A DNA stretch of 64,000 bases from Sphingomonas limnosediminicola (GCF_039537965.1 NZ_BAABBM010000001.1:1364001-1428000), one strand, 5' to 3'. Shown: positions 46,816 to 55,084, numbered from the stretch's first letter. The notes: generated from the letters alone by a model not told the origin. A program made the numbers and translations.

Positions 46816-47550
46816 ATGCGCATTGCGATCGTTAGTTCGCCACGTAGCGGGAACACATGGCTCCGGTGTGTTCTTAGAGACGCCTTCCAATTGCAGGAAG
46901 TCGCCGTCCACAACTATCTCGAAGCGGACCTCCTGCCTGAACGGTGCGTGTTTCAGCTCCATTGGTATCGTGAGCCAAACTTCCAAGATTTCCTCGCGAA
47001 GCATCGATTTCGGATTGTCACCCTGGCGCGCCACCCGCTCGACGTACTTATCTCCGTTTTGCATTTTGTCAGATACGAGCCGGCCACGGCGAGATGGCTC
47101 AACGGCAATTGTGTGATTCCGAGCCGGCTAGTGGGGCGATCCCCAGCGTCGGAAGAATTCCTCGAATATGCACTGAGCTTTGGCAGTGAGAACCTTCTCT
47201 CCATAACTTACCAGTGGTGGCACGATCCCTCAGCGATAAAAGTTCGCTATGAGGATTTCGTCACCGCTACGACATCAGTGGCTGACACGCTTGCTGATCA
47301 GCTGAACGCTCTCAAAGACCGGTTGCCGGAGGCGCTGTCTGCAAATTCGCTCGAAATGTTTAAGGCACTGCCAAATCGACACGGTTGGCAAGGTCGACCC
47401 GGCCTATGGCAGACGCTCATACCGTCCGATAGCGCAGCGGCCATCTACGCTCGCCACGAGCATGTTTTCCGAACCCTTGGCTATACAGTGGAGCCTACAC
47501 TGCTGTCGCACGAGACAGCCGAGACTAACTGGACAGCACTCGTCCGATAG
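46816..47550 (+). CDS. Sulfotransferase-family protein
   Basis: A 244-residue protein that begins MRIAIVSSPRSGNTWLRCVL, where SPRSGNTW is the 5'-phosphosulfate loop for PAPS. VTLARHPLDVLISVLHF is the 3'-phosphate site. The middle has HWYREPN, and later KVRYEDFV and FKALPNRHGW, as in glycan and lipid sulfotransferases. It transfers sulfate from PAPS to a hydroxyl group; the acceptor is unknown, perhaps a cell-surface glycan. The start at 46816 is preferred to an in-frame ATG at 46735, because the extra 27 residues are translated island repeat. Confidence 0.85.
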   Translation: MRIAIVSSPRSGNTWLRCVLRDAFQLQEVAVHNYLEADLLPERCVFQLHWYREPNFQDFLAKHRFRIVTLARHPLDVLISVLHFVRYEPATARWLNGNCVIPSRLVGRSPASEEFLEYALSFGSENLLSITYQWWHDPSAIKVRYEDFVTATTSVADTLADQLNALKDRLPEALSANSLEMFKALPNRHGWQGRPGLWQTLIPSDSAAAIYARHEHVFRTLGYTVEPTLLSHETAETNWTALVR

Positions 47551-47554
47551 AATG

Positions 47555-47610
47555 CAATGCCCGCCTTCTACCAGAAAACGGCCACCAGCGGAGTGGGAGC
47601 TTTCTACATA
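47555..47610. repeat. Island repeat, copy 5 (degenerate)
   Basis: CCCGCCTTCTACC...CCACCAGCGGAGTGGGAGCTTTCTACA keeps the left and centre parts, with several substitutions. The rest of the gap to 47816 holds no gene that I can support. Confidence 0.45.
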
Positions 47611-47816
47611 TAGCAACATTAGTTCTAACTGGACTTTTAGTAATGTCGGAAGTGCCTGAGCAGTAGTGTCCGCGAACAAGAGTGCACAACCGGCGAGCGC
47701 ATGTTACACTTCCCTGATGTTTTTGAGCAGCCGCCCCGAAGAAGCGCACGAGGTGCCCTGGGCGGTCGCCGGCACAAGATAACCGTCACCGGGCTCGACT
47801 GAAAAACCTTCTTCTC

Positions 47817-48824
47817 TTGTGGCGCGCGCCCTTTTGGCTCGTCGCGCTGGCGACCGGTGCTAAAAGCTTCGCTGATAACCCGATCCTCGGCTCGGAAGCG
47901 CTCAACCGGCGTGGCCTCCACGCGGCGCGGTTTAAGCTTGCGCAGCGCCTTGCCTGGTGGAGGCGCCGCCGCCTCGCGGCTGCGGTGCCCGCGGTCTGGC
48001 GCGAACGCTTCGACCGAGACGGCTATGTCGAGGTACGAGACTTCCTTCCCACCGAGATCTTTGAGCGTCTGCAACAGAGTCTGACTAGCCGCGAGTTTGA
48101 CGGCCGCGAACAGCAGCAGGGCGACGCGATTACCCGCCGAGTACCGGTCGGCCCTGGATTGCTACGCAACGTCCCCGAGCTCCGTAAGATGGTAGAGGAC
48201 CGCTCATTGCGCTCGCTTTTCGCTTATGTCGCGAGCACGCGCGCCGAGCCACTCTACTACGTTCAGACGATCGTCAGCGGCCACGCGTCCGGAGCGCCTG
48301 ACCCTCAGCTTGAGCTGCACGCCGACACGTTCCACCCATCGCTAAAGGCGTGGCTGTTCCTTACCGACGTCACCGACGACCAAGCGCCACTCACCTACGT
48401 GGCGGGATCGCACAAGTTGACGCCCGCCCGGCTCGCTTGGGAAAAGGCGCGGAGCATCACCATCAAAGACAGCGACCGTCTTTCCCAACGCGGTTCGCTT
48501 CGCATTCGGCCCGACGAGCTGCCAACGCTGAGTTTACCCGAGCCGACGCGGCTTGCTGTGCCCTCGAATACGCTAGTGGTGATCGACACCTGCGGCTTCC
48601 ACGCCCGCGGCAGCTGCGACCGGCCCACGGTCCGTGCTGAAATCTGGGCTTACGTGCGCCGCACGCCGTTCTTGCCGTGGACCGGCTTGCACCTCCTCTC
48701 CTGGAGACCGCTGGCGAACCGCCGCGCGAAGTGGTTGCCGAGCATTCTCGACCGGCTAGACCGTCTTGGCCTAGTAAAACAACACTGGCGACCTGCCGGC
48801 CGCAAGCGGGCCATCGATCCGTAA
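47817..48824 (+). CDS. Phytanoyl-CoA dioxygenase (PhyH) family protein, weak start
   Basis: A non-haem iron, 2-oxoglutarate-dependent oxygenase of about 335 residues. The metal site is HAD (ELHADTFHPSLKAWLFL) and a distal His in GFHARGSCDRPTVRAEIW, whose Arg binds 2-oxoglutarate. The N-terminus LLLWRAPFWLVALATGAKSFADNPILGS is family-like and begins a few codons upstream of any good start: only TTG 47817 and CTG 47799 exist, with no ribosome site, and a stop is in frame at 47724. The 5' end may have been lost to island DNA, so expression is doubtful. Confidence 0.75.
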   Translation: MWRAPFWLVALATGAKSFADNPILGSEALNRRGLHAARFKLAQRLAWWRRRRLAAAVPAVWRERFDRDGYVEVRDFLPTEIFERLQQSLTSREFDGREQQQGDAITRRVPVGPGLLRNVPELRKMVEDRSLRSLFAYVASTRAEPLYYVQTIVSGHASGAPDPQLELHADTFHPSLKAWLFLTDVTDDQAPLTYVAGSHKLTPARLAWEKARSITIKDSDRLSQRGSLRIRPDELPTLSLPEPTRLAVPSNTLVVIDTCGFHARGSCDRPTVRAEIWAYVRRTPFLPWTGLHLLSWRPLANRRAKWLPSILDRLDRLGLVKQHWRPAGRKRAIDP

Positions 48825-49177
48825 AGGGACTTTGTGTCCGCTTTCCCTCCCAACCAGTATCTAGAAGTTAGCTGTGCATCTCCCCGCGCTCTTGCTCGAC
48901 CGGCTAGCGCCAGTGCGCAGACCAGCAATGTCGGCAAGGTCCAATCCAGCCACGGATCGAGCCGCTCCCAAACGCGTGGGTCCAGCCCACCCCACCAAGG
49001 CATATTTGCCCTAAGGCCACCGCCATACAACTCGATCCAGCGGTATTCGGCTTTTGTAATCTCACGCGAGACGGCCCACGCGCTAGCGACCAGTGCGCCC
49101 GCCATCCAGCTGACGGTAAGGTGCCGCGTGAGTAGCTGCAAAGATACCGCAAGTGCGAGATGGCCGAGGATGTCCAT
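48650..49177 (-). CDS. Small membrane protein with AEYRWIE/ANMPWWGG motifs (copy 2), extended 3' end
   Basis: Paralogue of the gene at 18711-19043: WAVSREITKAEYRWIE, RANMPWWGGLDPRVW, LDPWLDW are conserved. The homologous part ends around residue 95. The frame then runs ~80 more residues of basic sequence antisense to the end of the PhyH gene, so the original stop was probably lost. ATG at 49177 begins MDILGHLALA, like MLGHVLLA of copy 1. Confidence 0.6.
   Translation of the reverse strand: MDILGHLALAVSLQLLTRHLTVSWMAGALVASAWAVSREITKAEYRWIELYGGGLRANMPWWGGLDPRVWERLDPWLDWTLPTLLVCALALAGRARARGDAQLTSRYWLGGKADTKSLYGSMARLRPAGRQCCFTRPRRSSRSRMLGNHFARRFASGLQERRCKPVHGKNGVRRT
48835..48857. repeat. Island repeat, copy 6 (partial)
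   Basis: TGTCCGCTTTCCCTCCCA only: left end of the repeat. It lies 10 bases after the PhyH stop, within the 3' extension of the antisense gene. Confidence 0.5.
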
Positions 49178-49198
49178 CCCTGCGTCTGAGCATCTCTG

Positions 49199-49271
49199 GC
49201 GTCCGCTTTCCACCCATTCCTGCCGCTACTGCCGTGGCAGCTTTCGACGCAATGCAGACATTGGCGAAAGC
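49199..49271. repeat. Island repeat, copy 7 (full form)
   Basis: CGTCCGCTTTCCACCCATTCC, GTGGCAGCTTTCGACGCAATGCAGACA. Both ends and the centre are present, as in the copy at 46106. Confidence 0.65.
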
Positions 49272-49298
49272 AGAAACAGTTCGGGCGCCGAGGCCTTA

Positions 49299-49658
49299 TT
49301 CCGACGCGCCCTTAAGTCGGCGCAGGTTCATGACAATCGGTTGATCGCCCCCATTCAGACTGATCTCGCCGATCTGCTTTGCGGCAAGCGGCGCTTCCCG
49401 GAAGCAATGGCGTTGCTCGATCAGGCTGCGCCGATAATACGGAAACGCTATCCCGACCAAGCATGGCGGTCCGCCTGGGTCGTCAATAGGCGGGGCGCCT
49501 GCCTAGCCCGGCAGGGCGATGCCACGGGCCGCGTCCTCGTCAACGAGAGCGCACCTGTAGTTCTTCAGCGTTGGAAGGCCGGCACGATTTATGGCGCCCA
49601 GGTCGAACGCCGCCTGGGCACGGCGAAGGGGCTGCCCGACGGAACGCGATCGCAATAA
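49299..49658 (+). pseudogene. TPR-domain gene fragment (end of a larger protein)
   Basis: ALFRRALKSAQ, QTDLADLLCGKRRFPEAMALLDQAAPIIRKRYP, RRGACLARQGDATG is the end of a TPR region, as found at the C-terminus of sphingomonad protein kinases or large regulators. There is no start codon with a ribosome site and the sequence starts right after a repeat copy. It is a relic. Confidence 0.5.
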
Positions 49659-49703
49659 CGATGCTGTAGCTGTGACATTTCGCGTCCGACTAGTAGCGTT
49701 TTA

Positions 49704-49758
49704 GCCAAACCTGCCATCGGCGCGGAATGGCCGCTTTCCGCCCATTACGGACATTGAG
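49704..49758. repeat. Island repeat, copy 8
   Basis: AAACCTGCC...GGAATGGCCGCTTTCCGCCCATTACGGACATT. It supplies the stop codon and last residues of the antisense gene that ends at 49745. Confidence 0.55.
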
Positions 49759-50065
49759 GATCAGCCTCGGACGCGGGCCCCTCGCCTCGGCGAAAAAGTA
49801 TTTCCTGACGCGCGGTCGGGGTGAAGCCAGATATATCGGCTGTCCAGAGAATGCCGCGATCCCTCCAGGCGAACGAAAGAGCCTCTGCCGCTCTCTGCTG
49901 CAACATCTCGCTTGCTGTGGTGTCTCGCGCCATCGCCACTAGGTCAGGAAGCGCTTCATCGAGCGAACCAACCATCAAAGCGGCATAGTCGCGCTCCCAG
50001 TCTTCTGCGTCCGGCCTGCGGAAGATCGCGAGTGCTTCCATTGGGGTCTTCGGCACAGGGAGCAT
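49745..50065 (-). CDS. Hypothetical protein with helical repeats
   Basis: A 106-residue soluble, mostly helical protein (TPMEALAIFRRPDAEDWERDYAALMVGSLDEALPDLVAMARD). GAGG sits eight bases before the ATG. The pattern of two helices with ALPDLVAMA suggests a HEAT-like fold, but I do not recognise the family. The C-terminal residues come from the adjacent repeat. Confidence 0.55.
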   Translation of the reverse strand: MLPVPKTPMEALAIFRRPDAEDWERDYAALMVGSLDEALPDLVAMARDTTASEMLQQRAAEALSFAWRDRGILWTADISGFTPTARQEILFRRGEGPASEADPQCP

Positions 50066-50139
50066 CAAAGCACCTCACAGAAGTGGCTCCACGCCACCTA
50101 GCTTTAAGCATCTCAAGCCAGTGACGATGCCTTTTTGCA

Positions 50140-50200
50140 ATGTCTCTTTTCCAACCGTTCCGGCCGCAGCAGCCTTCGACCCATTCCTGCCACCAGCGTT
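50140..50200. repeat. Island repeat, copy 9
   Basis: TGTCTCTTTTCCAACCGTTCCGGCCGCAGCAGCCTTCGACCCATTCCTGCC: both halves recognisable, left end altered. Confidence 0.45.
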
Positions 50201-50207
50201 CAGTGTT

Positions 50208-50444
50208 TCAGGGCGGAAAGAAAGCGAAGCCGAAAACAGCCAGTGCCACCATTCCGGTCAGCAGGGACATCGCAGCGCATAAGAGGAAGGCGGCCCAGAA
50301 GCCGTTCGGATGGTCGCAACGACGGACCAACAGGCGCAGTACGTGGATGTCGTTCTGTCTTAAAGCTCGGGATGCGCTGAGCCAAAATGACGAGGCGATC
50401 AGCGCCAGTAAAAGGGACAGGGCGTAAAGGTATGGGTAGCCCAT
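50208..50444 (-). CDS. Small two-helix membrane protein
   Basis: A 78-residue protein: MGYPYLYALSLLLALIASSFWLSASRAL forms one membrane helix, a polar region follows (RQNDIHVLRLLVRRCDHPNGF), then WAAFLLCAAMSLLTGMVALAVFGFAFF forms the second. The start at 50444 puts the first helix at the N-terminus; GGCGGAA lies upstream. Function unknown. Confidence 0.5.
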   Translation of the reverse strand: MGYPYLYALSLLLALIASSFWLSASRALRQNDIHVLRLLVRRCDHPNGFWAAFLLCAAMSLLTGMVALAVFGFAFFPP

Positions 50445-50828
50445 GAAGGTTCCGCCGCAATTGAACCTCAGCAAAGTTGGCCTGAGCCGTACATCCGCAA
50501 TCGTCCTTATGTTCGCTGCGGCAGTTCTGGCTGGAAAGCACACATTTTCACGATTCAGGAACGCCGCAGTGTCAACCTCGTTATCGTGGGACTGTGGGCG
50601 GGCTCATCGCTGTGGAGTATCCGATGAACTACCTCCGGCCGCTAATCAGCAAATGGAACGAAGCACTAAGAGGCAGGAGCTTCCCGCGGCGAGTAACGGC
50701 GCCAAACGGAAGCCTGCGGTGGCAGGCCGCCAGTGGTCGAAGTTTCGATACTTTCGGCGAGGCCTGCAACGCCTAAGGTCGGTCGACTGTCTGCAATGTG
50801 CTGAACACAGGCGCGCTGCCCGCTAATT
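50445..50828. other. 384-base gap with no supported gene
   Basis: Short open frames exist on both strands but none has a family pattern, a good ribosome site or sensible composition. Likely degraded island DNA plus the promoter of the membrane protein gene. Confidence 0.4.
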
Positions 50829-50936
50829 TCAACGCGGACGACTGAAAGGCGTCGTCTCGCGAGGAGCAAGCTTCTTCTTCGCTTGCTGGGCCGCCAGCTG
50901 ACTTGCGGTTACGGCAACAGCGATGATCGCGTTCAT
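50829..50936 (-). CDS. Possible 35-residue microprotein
   Basis: MNAIIAVAVTASQLAAQQAK, then a basic tail ending FSRPR. GGGGAG lies about nine bases before the ATG. Short hydrophobic start and basic end could be a membrane-associated microprotein; it might equally be chance. Confidence 0.25.
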   Translation of the reverse strand: MNAIIAVAVTASQLAAQQAKKKLAPRETTPFSRPR

Positions 50937-51103
50937 AGCAGGTACTCCCCGGTGAGTTCCAATTCACCAGATACTCTTACACTTTTTGGCTGCTTCAGTC
51001 ATGCACACGATGGCTGCCAAAGCTCCATGCCCCGTCCTGAATCAGCTTAGTGTCGAAGTGTGGCGCGACCGGAATGGTTGGAAAGCTGCCCTTTGGCGGC
51101 ACA

Positions 51104-51137
51104 GCAAAAACGCCGCCGGCAATGCAGCCAGCGGCGC
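51104..51137 (-). terminator. Intrinsic terminator of the PEP-CTERM gene
   Basis: On the minus strand GCCGCTGGC and GCCGGCGGC pair (one mismatch) across a short loop, followed by TTTTT. It starts 17 bases after the stop codon. Confidence 0.7.
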
Positions 51138-51153
51138 TTCGGATATTCGCACA

Positions 51154-52140
51154 CTAAGCCGATTGATATTTGACCTTGATGCTTCTCGTCTTGCGCATCT
51201 GATACCCGATGGTACCAAAGCCCAACAGCAACATCGCCCACGTGGACGGCTCCGGAACAGCACCATCTGTCGGCGGCCCGCCAGCGGTGATTTCGCCCGC
51301 GAGCGCGACGCCGAACAGAGCGCTGCTGCCCACACCAGTGTTGAACGACGTGATGGATGAATCGGCGCCGAAACCGCCGATCAGGAACTCGTACAGGGAC
51401 CCATTCTCGAAGCTGCCGCTCCAGAAATGGGTTCCATCCGGATCGAGATTGAGCGCGAAGAATCCGTCAACGCCGGTAACGTCATAACTGCCAAGAAAGA
51501 GACCCGCCGAGTCATATTGCGTGATCAGTGAGTCCGCTGCGCTCAAAACATCACCATTGGCGAGAATGCGGAGCGCGAAGGATTCTGTGCCCCCGTTCAA
51601 ATTATTATTCGCGAAGTCCGGCAAGGCGGTGTCGGTGGTGAGATCCCAGCGCCTGATCGTGCCGCTTTCGTCATTGTAGAACAAAGTAGTCTGGTTGGCC
51701 GCGAGATCGAGCCAGTCAGTACGCCCCATGCTATACGTTTGGAGGAGCGTTCCTGCGCTCGAGTAGTGTTGCGTCGAACTCCCGAGGGTGCCGACGTAAA
51801 ATGAACCGTCCGCTGCGAACGCGATAGACTCGGGTGTTGCGAGCCCGGAAATATATGGGTTGGGCGGCAGAATGGCGCCATTGGCGTCGTATCGCGTAAT
51901 GCTGCCCGCGCTGAAATTGGTCGAGTAGAGGTTGCCCGACCCGTCGAACGCCATGCCGGTTGTGTAGCCGCCCAGGCCACTATCCAGGGTCTGGAGAAGG
52001 GTTCCGCCATGATCATAGTGGGCCACCTTTCCGTTGCTGATAGCGGCGAAGATGTCGCCGCTGGAAAACGGAACGGCCTGTGCAGCATTGGAGCACAAGA
52101 CCATTGCGACTGTCGCGCAAAGAGCGCCTAACTTCTTCAT
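51154..52140 (-). CDS. PEPxxWA-CTERM surface protein with NHL/SMP-30-like propeller
   Basis: A 328-residue exported protein. A signal peptide (about 1-22) leads to repeated beta-blade units (YDHGGTLLQTLDSGLGG, GMAFDGSGNLYSTNF, SIAFAADGSFYVGTLG) as in NHL or gluconolactonase-like propellers. The C-terminus has VPEPSTWAMLLLGFGTIGYQMR, the PEPxxWA sorting signal, then a membrane helix and a basic end. It should be cut and anchored or released by an exosortase, which is not in the window. Strong AAGGGGG ribosome site before the ATG. Confidence 0.9.
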   Translation of the reverse strand: MKKLGALCATVAMVLCSNAAQAVPFSSGDIFAAISNGKVAHYDHGGTLLQTLDSGLGGYTTGMAFDGSGNLYSTNFSAGSITRYDANGAILPPNPYISGLATPESIAFAADGSFYVGTLGSSTQHYSSAGTLLQTYSMGRTDWLDLAANQTTLFYNDESGTIRRWDLTTDTALPDFANNNLNGGTESFALRILANGDVLSAADSLITQYDSAGLFLGSYDVTGVDGFFALNLDPDGTHFWSGSFENGSLYEFLIGGFGADSSITSFNTGVGSSALFGVALAGEITAGGPPTDGAVPEPSTWAMLLLGFGTIGYQMRKTRSIKVKYQSA

Positions 52141-52299
52141 TGGAACCCCCTTTTCAACAGGCCAGCAGTCCCGCCGGCCATTGTCGTCGTCTCGTGGGGC
52201 GACCAGTTTCCATACGCTAATAATTTGTTAACTACAACGTGGTTAACATACTGACGAGCCCTGGCGTTCGTACGGGATTGCACCGGTTTCCCCCCACCA

Positions 52300-52372
52300 G
52301 TGGCGGGTATGGGTCGGATGTCGCCGCTACGGCGCTAATGGCAGGTTTGGGTCGAAACCTGCTATTAGCTTC
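52300..52372. repeat. Island repeat, copy 10 (inverse orientation)
   Basis: Read on the minus strand: AGCAGGTTTCGACCCAAACCTGCC and the GCGACATCCGACCCA part. It fills, with the next copy, the 305-base gap between the PEP-CTERM gene and the nuclease gene, where there is no other feature apart from the promoter. Confidence 0.5.
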
Positions 52373-52417
52373 GGGCTGAACGAACGTCCGTTTATTGGCG
52401 ACCCCCAGCTGCACCGC

Positions 52418-52450
52418 AGTGGCTCAAATGGGTCGAAAGCGGGCATTAGC
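52418..52450. repeat. Island repeat, copy 11 (inverse orientation)
   Basis: Minus-strand reading CCCGCTTTCGACCCATTTGAGCC; it overlaps the last codons of the nuclease gene. Confidence 0.5.
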
Positions 52451-53120
52451 ACCAGGGCTTTCGACCGCCTTCGTAATACCGTGCCAGACCCTCGCTAACG
52501 AGAGTTTCCCCGACACTGGTCCCGTTGACCATGACCAACCTTAGCTTACGACCGTAGACATCCTCGACCCGATCAATCGGCTGCAAGGTAACCGGTCCGC
52601 TATTCACGAGCTGGATTAGCCGTTGAGTGGCGCGATCGCCGAGCGCCTTTTCCTCGGGACAACGATAGTCATGGGTCTCGGGCGCATCGATGTCGGCCAC
52701 CCTGACCTTCTGACCGCCGATCCAGATGGTATCGCCATCGACGACGCAGTTCGTCCCACCTCCTGTGTGACAGAAGCCGAAAGCAGCTTGCTGAAAAGAA
52801 GCAGCGGAAGCCGGTATTACGCTAGAGTCCGCTGTGGCGGCTCGTTGCTCCCAAACGAGGTCCTCGGCATCGGGCGTCCTTGTCGGGACAGACGCGACGA
52901 CATTCCATTCGATGGCGGGGGCTGGTGAGGTCGCACTTTTTTGGGGCCAATTGGTCCAGACCAAACCGCCGGTCAGGCCAACGAACACGGCTCCAAGCAG
53001 AATAGAAGTCGCAAATGAGACCCGCTTCGGGCGTATCGGCGCATAGCGTTCGGCTTGCGTCCAAGGACGCTGTCGCACCGATTGAATCACCCTGCCCTTA
53101 TTGCGCCAGCGCTTCCTCAT
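52446..53120 (-). CDS. Membrane-anchored thermonuclease (SNase-like)
   Basis: A 224-residue protein with one membrane helix (about 37-55) and a C-terminal staphylococcal-nuclease domain. Landmarks are CVVDGDTIWIGGQKVRVADIDAPE (calcium-site Asp residues and Arg), then DRVEDVYGRKLRLVMVNG (second catalytic Arg and Glu region) and SEGLARYYEGG. It should cleave nucleic acid outside the cytoplasm. Catalytic Arg-Glu-Arg positions appear to be kept. The last residues overlap a repeat copy. Confidence 0.85.
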   Translation of the reverse strand: MRKRWRNKGRVIQSVRQRPWTQAERYAPIRPKRVSFATSILLGAVFVGLTGGLVWTNWPQKSATSPAPAIEWNVVASVPTRTPDAEDLVWEQRAATADSSVIPASAASFQQAAFGFCHTGGGTNCVVDGDTIWIGGQKVRVADIDAPETHDYRCPEEKALGDRATQRLIQLVNSGPVTLQPIDRVEDVYGRKLRLVMVNGTSVGETLVSEGLARYYEGGRKPWC

Positions 53121-53271
53121 CGGTGCCGCCTTACCTCGTAGCTGCTTACTGCGCGGTTAGTGCGTGGACGAAGCTGGCCGAACGCGGAATGTCCGCCTTG
53201 TCATTCGAAGACGCAGAAGCGGACGTCGCCAATCTTGAGTACGTAGAGCTCGTGGAAGAATGCCGATTGAG

Positions 53272-53508
53272 TCACAGCTCCGGCGGTCGGGGGGCTTTGC
53301 CGTTCGGCTTGCTAGGCAAAACCGGGGAACCGTAGGCCGCGTCGGTCAACTGTTCGATGACCCAGTTAGCACCTTGGTGCGTCCGAGCGATCTTAATCGG
53401 AGCCTTACCGCCGAAACGACGGCTTGGCCTGTTCATGAACCGGTCAACCGCCTCCTGTGAGTGGAAGAGCTTGAATGCCCACTCGCGGGCTCGTTCAACA
53501 GGTTTCAT
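53272..53508 (-). CDS. Orphan MbcA/ParS/Xre-type antitoxin-domain protein 1 (DUF2384)
   Basis: A 78-residue protein with ERAREWAFKLFHSQEAVDRFMNRPSRRFGGKAPIKIARTHQGANWVIEQL. The pattern of A..v.fgs.e.A..Wl..pn..l.g..P..l..t..G...v...L is that of the DUF2384 toxin-binding domain of ParS antitoxins. No RES-domain toxin is next to it. AAGGAAAG lies properly before the ATG at 53508. Confidence 0.72.
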   Translation of the reverse strand: MKPVERAREWAFKLFHSQEAVDRFMNRPSRRFGGKAPIKIARTHQGANWVIEQLTDAAYGSPVLPSKPNGKAPRPPEL

Positions 53509-53614
53509 ATCTTTCCTTCGTCGGCATCCGCTCATTCGGGAGCATGAGTGACCTGCCTTCTGACTGCAAATGGCCGGAAGCTGACTGTCGGCATATCAAC
53601 GCCAGCGACGCAAT

Positions 53615-53818
53615 TCAGACGTAGACGCCGTACTCAATCTGCATGAGAAGAGTTTCGACCAGCTCGACGCCCTCGGCCGTTCCGATCAGCTCCGCCGGAA
53701 CTTGGCCGTTTAGTCCTAGAGCCGGGTGGCGCATCCAATCCTCGGCATTCTCCGCAGATCCAAGCACCTTGGCGGCCAGCCGATACATTTCAGTGCGGCG
53801 CTCTTCCAAATGCGGCAT
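53615..53818 (-). CDS. Orphan MbcA/ParS/Xre-type antitoxin-domain protein 2 (DUF2384)
   Basis: A 67-residue protein: RLAAKVLGSAENAEDWMRHPALGLNGQVPAELIGTAEGVELVETLLMQIEYGVYV, a textbook DUF2384 domain ending. It lacks the N-terminal HTH of full-length ParS antitoxins, so it would not bind DNA by itself. It is 106 bases upstream of the other DUF2384 gene on the same strand, and again no toxin is present. Confidence 0.75.
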   Translation of the reverse strand: MPHLEERRTEMYRLAAKVLGSAENAEDWMRHPALGLNGQVPAELIGTAEGVELVETLLMQIEYGVYV

Positions 53819-53877
53819 TCAGTTCTCCGACGAGCAACGTGCTCACGCACTCATCCGACGTCAACGGCAAAGTTTGG

Positions 53878-53932
53878 CCGGTAGCGGATCGTCCGCCTGT
53901 GGCAGCTTTCGACCCATTGCGGACACTGGCTT
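53878..53932. repeat. Island repeat, copy 12
   Basis: CGTCCGC...GTGGCAGCTTTCGACCCATTGCGGACACTGGC: a compact copy with both inverted ends, the closest to a consensus right half. Confidence 0.65.
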
Positions 53933-53973
53933 TCCGCCGGTGATGAACTACGCTCGGCTCGGGGGCCATTCGA

Positions 53974-54538
53974 ATGCATTTCCATTTACCGAAGCCGCTG
54001 CACGGCTGGCGCGAATTTGCTGGTGAAATAGCAATCATCGTCATTGGCGTCCTGATCGCACTCGGCGCTCAGAGCCTGATTGAGCAATGGCACTGGCGCG
54101 AAGAGGCCAACACGGCAAATCAAGCATTCAAAGAAGAGCTCCTGAACGCCGGCGGAGTCGCTTACGAGCGACTGATTATCCAGCCGTGTCTTCAGGGCCG
54201 CATTCGCGATCATTCGAACCATCTCCGGGAGGCCCCGAACTGTGGAGGGCGTCGCCGATGCTGCGCACCTGCGGGATCTTTCCGCCCTCTATGGACAAGT
54301 CGCCGAATTTGACGCCCTCGAGAAGGAAGAAGCGAAGGCAGCCGCAAGCCTGACCCCGCTGGGCTTCGACCGCCGGCTCGACGGTTCCAGCCGGACCCAA
54401 ATGCTCGCGTCACTCGCCGAAGTAGACCGTATTAATAGCCTCATGGCGCTTAATGCCACTCGACATTGGCTGAGCCGCATAACTTCAATGTCCGCTTTCC
54501 ACCCAAAGCTGCCCCTAGGCCAAGCCTGTGCGGATTAG
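53974..54538 (+). pseudogene. Frameshifted single-pass membrane protein gene
   Basis: The first frame gives MHFHLPKPLHGWREFAGEIAIIVIGVLIALGAQSLIEQWHWREEA, the start of a family of alphaproteobacterial proteins of about 220 residues with an N-terminal membrane helix and a helical periplasmic part. After about codon 75 the homologous sequence continues one frame over (VADAAHLRDLSALYGQVAEFDALEKEEAKAAASLTPLG), so a frameshift occurred around 54200-54250. The second frame ends in island repeat. Confidence 0.65.
54487..54514. repeat. Island repeat, copy 13 (partial)
   Basis: TGTCCGCTTTCCACCCAAAGCTGCC: left half only, inside the 3' end of the frameshifted gene. Confidence 0.6.
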
Positions 54539-54910
54539 CCTCACGGTCGCACAGGCGGGAGAACCATCGTTCCCAGTGCCATTGACCACTATTTCCACGA
54601 CACCCCCAGTTTCAGTCGCGCGATCGAGCAAGGTTTGCTCTAAACCGTGAATGTCAACTTTCATCCGGCGGGACCATGGAGACGAAGGGTCGCCAGCTGA
54701 CTGTCCGATCCGAATGTAGACGAAGCGACGGGTCGGACCTTCCCGCCGAACCTGGTCGCCATAGAACTTTGGCCCCGGTGCGACACGGACCGGAAAATCG
54801 AAGGCCAGCGGTTCCCCGGACCGAGAAACCTTGGGGTCGAGCGGGTGACCGTCTTTCGATTGCAGGCTGTGCCGGATGCCCGGAACAGGCGCCTCAATCA
54901 CAATTCGCAT
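54515..54910 (-). CDS. DUF5990-like protein
   Basis: A 131-residue protein: MRIVIEAPVPGIRHSLQSKDGHPLDPKVSRSGEPLAFDFPVRV, then GDQVRREGPTRRFVYIRIGQSAG and RMKVDIHGLEQTLLD. These match the DUF5990 family (small beta-rich proteins of unknown function). ATG at 54910 begins right at the conserved domain; an in-frame ATG at 54943 is possible. It overlaps the adjacent frameshifted gene tail to tail. Confidence 0.7.
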   Translation of the reverse strand: MRIVIEAPVPGIRHSLQSKDGHPLDPKVSRSGEPLAFDFPVRVAPGPKFYGDQVRREGPTRRFVYIRIGQSAGDPSSPWSRRMKVDIHGLEQTLLDRATETGGVVEIVVNGTGNDGSPACATVRLIRTGLA

Positions 54911-54963
54911 GTGGACGGGGATTTGTTCTGAGCGGGCCGCCATCGGCTTCAGAATAGCGTTTG

Positions 54964-54998
54964 AATGGCAGCTTTCCACCGATTCCTGTCATTGTGAA
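54964..54998. repeat. Island repeat, copy 14
   Basis: ATGGCAGCTTTCCACCGATTCCTGTC: right-half core without the last inverted end. The rightmost copy seen. Confidence 0.5.
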
Positions 54999-55084
54999 TG
55001 TGGGATTCAGTCCTCGGATCGCCGAGTCTAGCCTGCTCGCTCGAAAGCTCTTCGATCATCGCAGCGCCGATGGTGGCCACCCAT

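Noticed and set aside
53272..53818. A complete ParS-RES toxin-antitoxin system.
   Set aside because: No RES-domain toxin is found on either side; only the two antitoxin-type domains are present.
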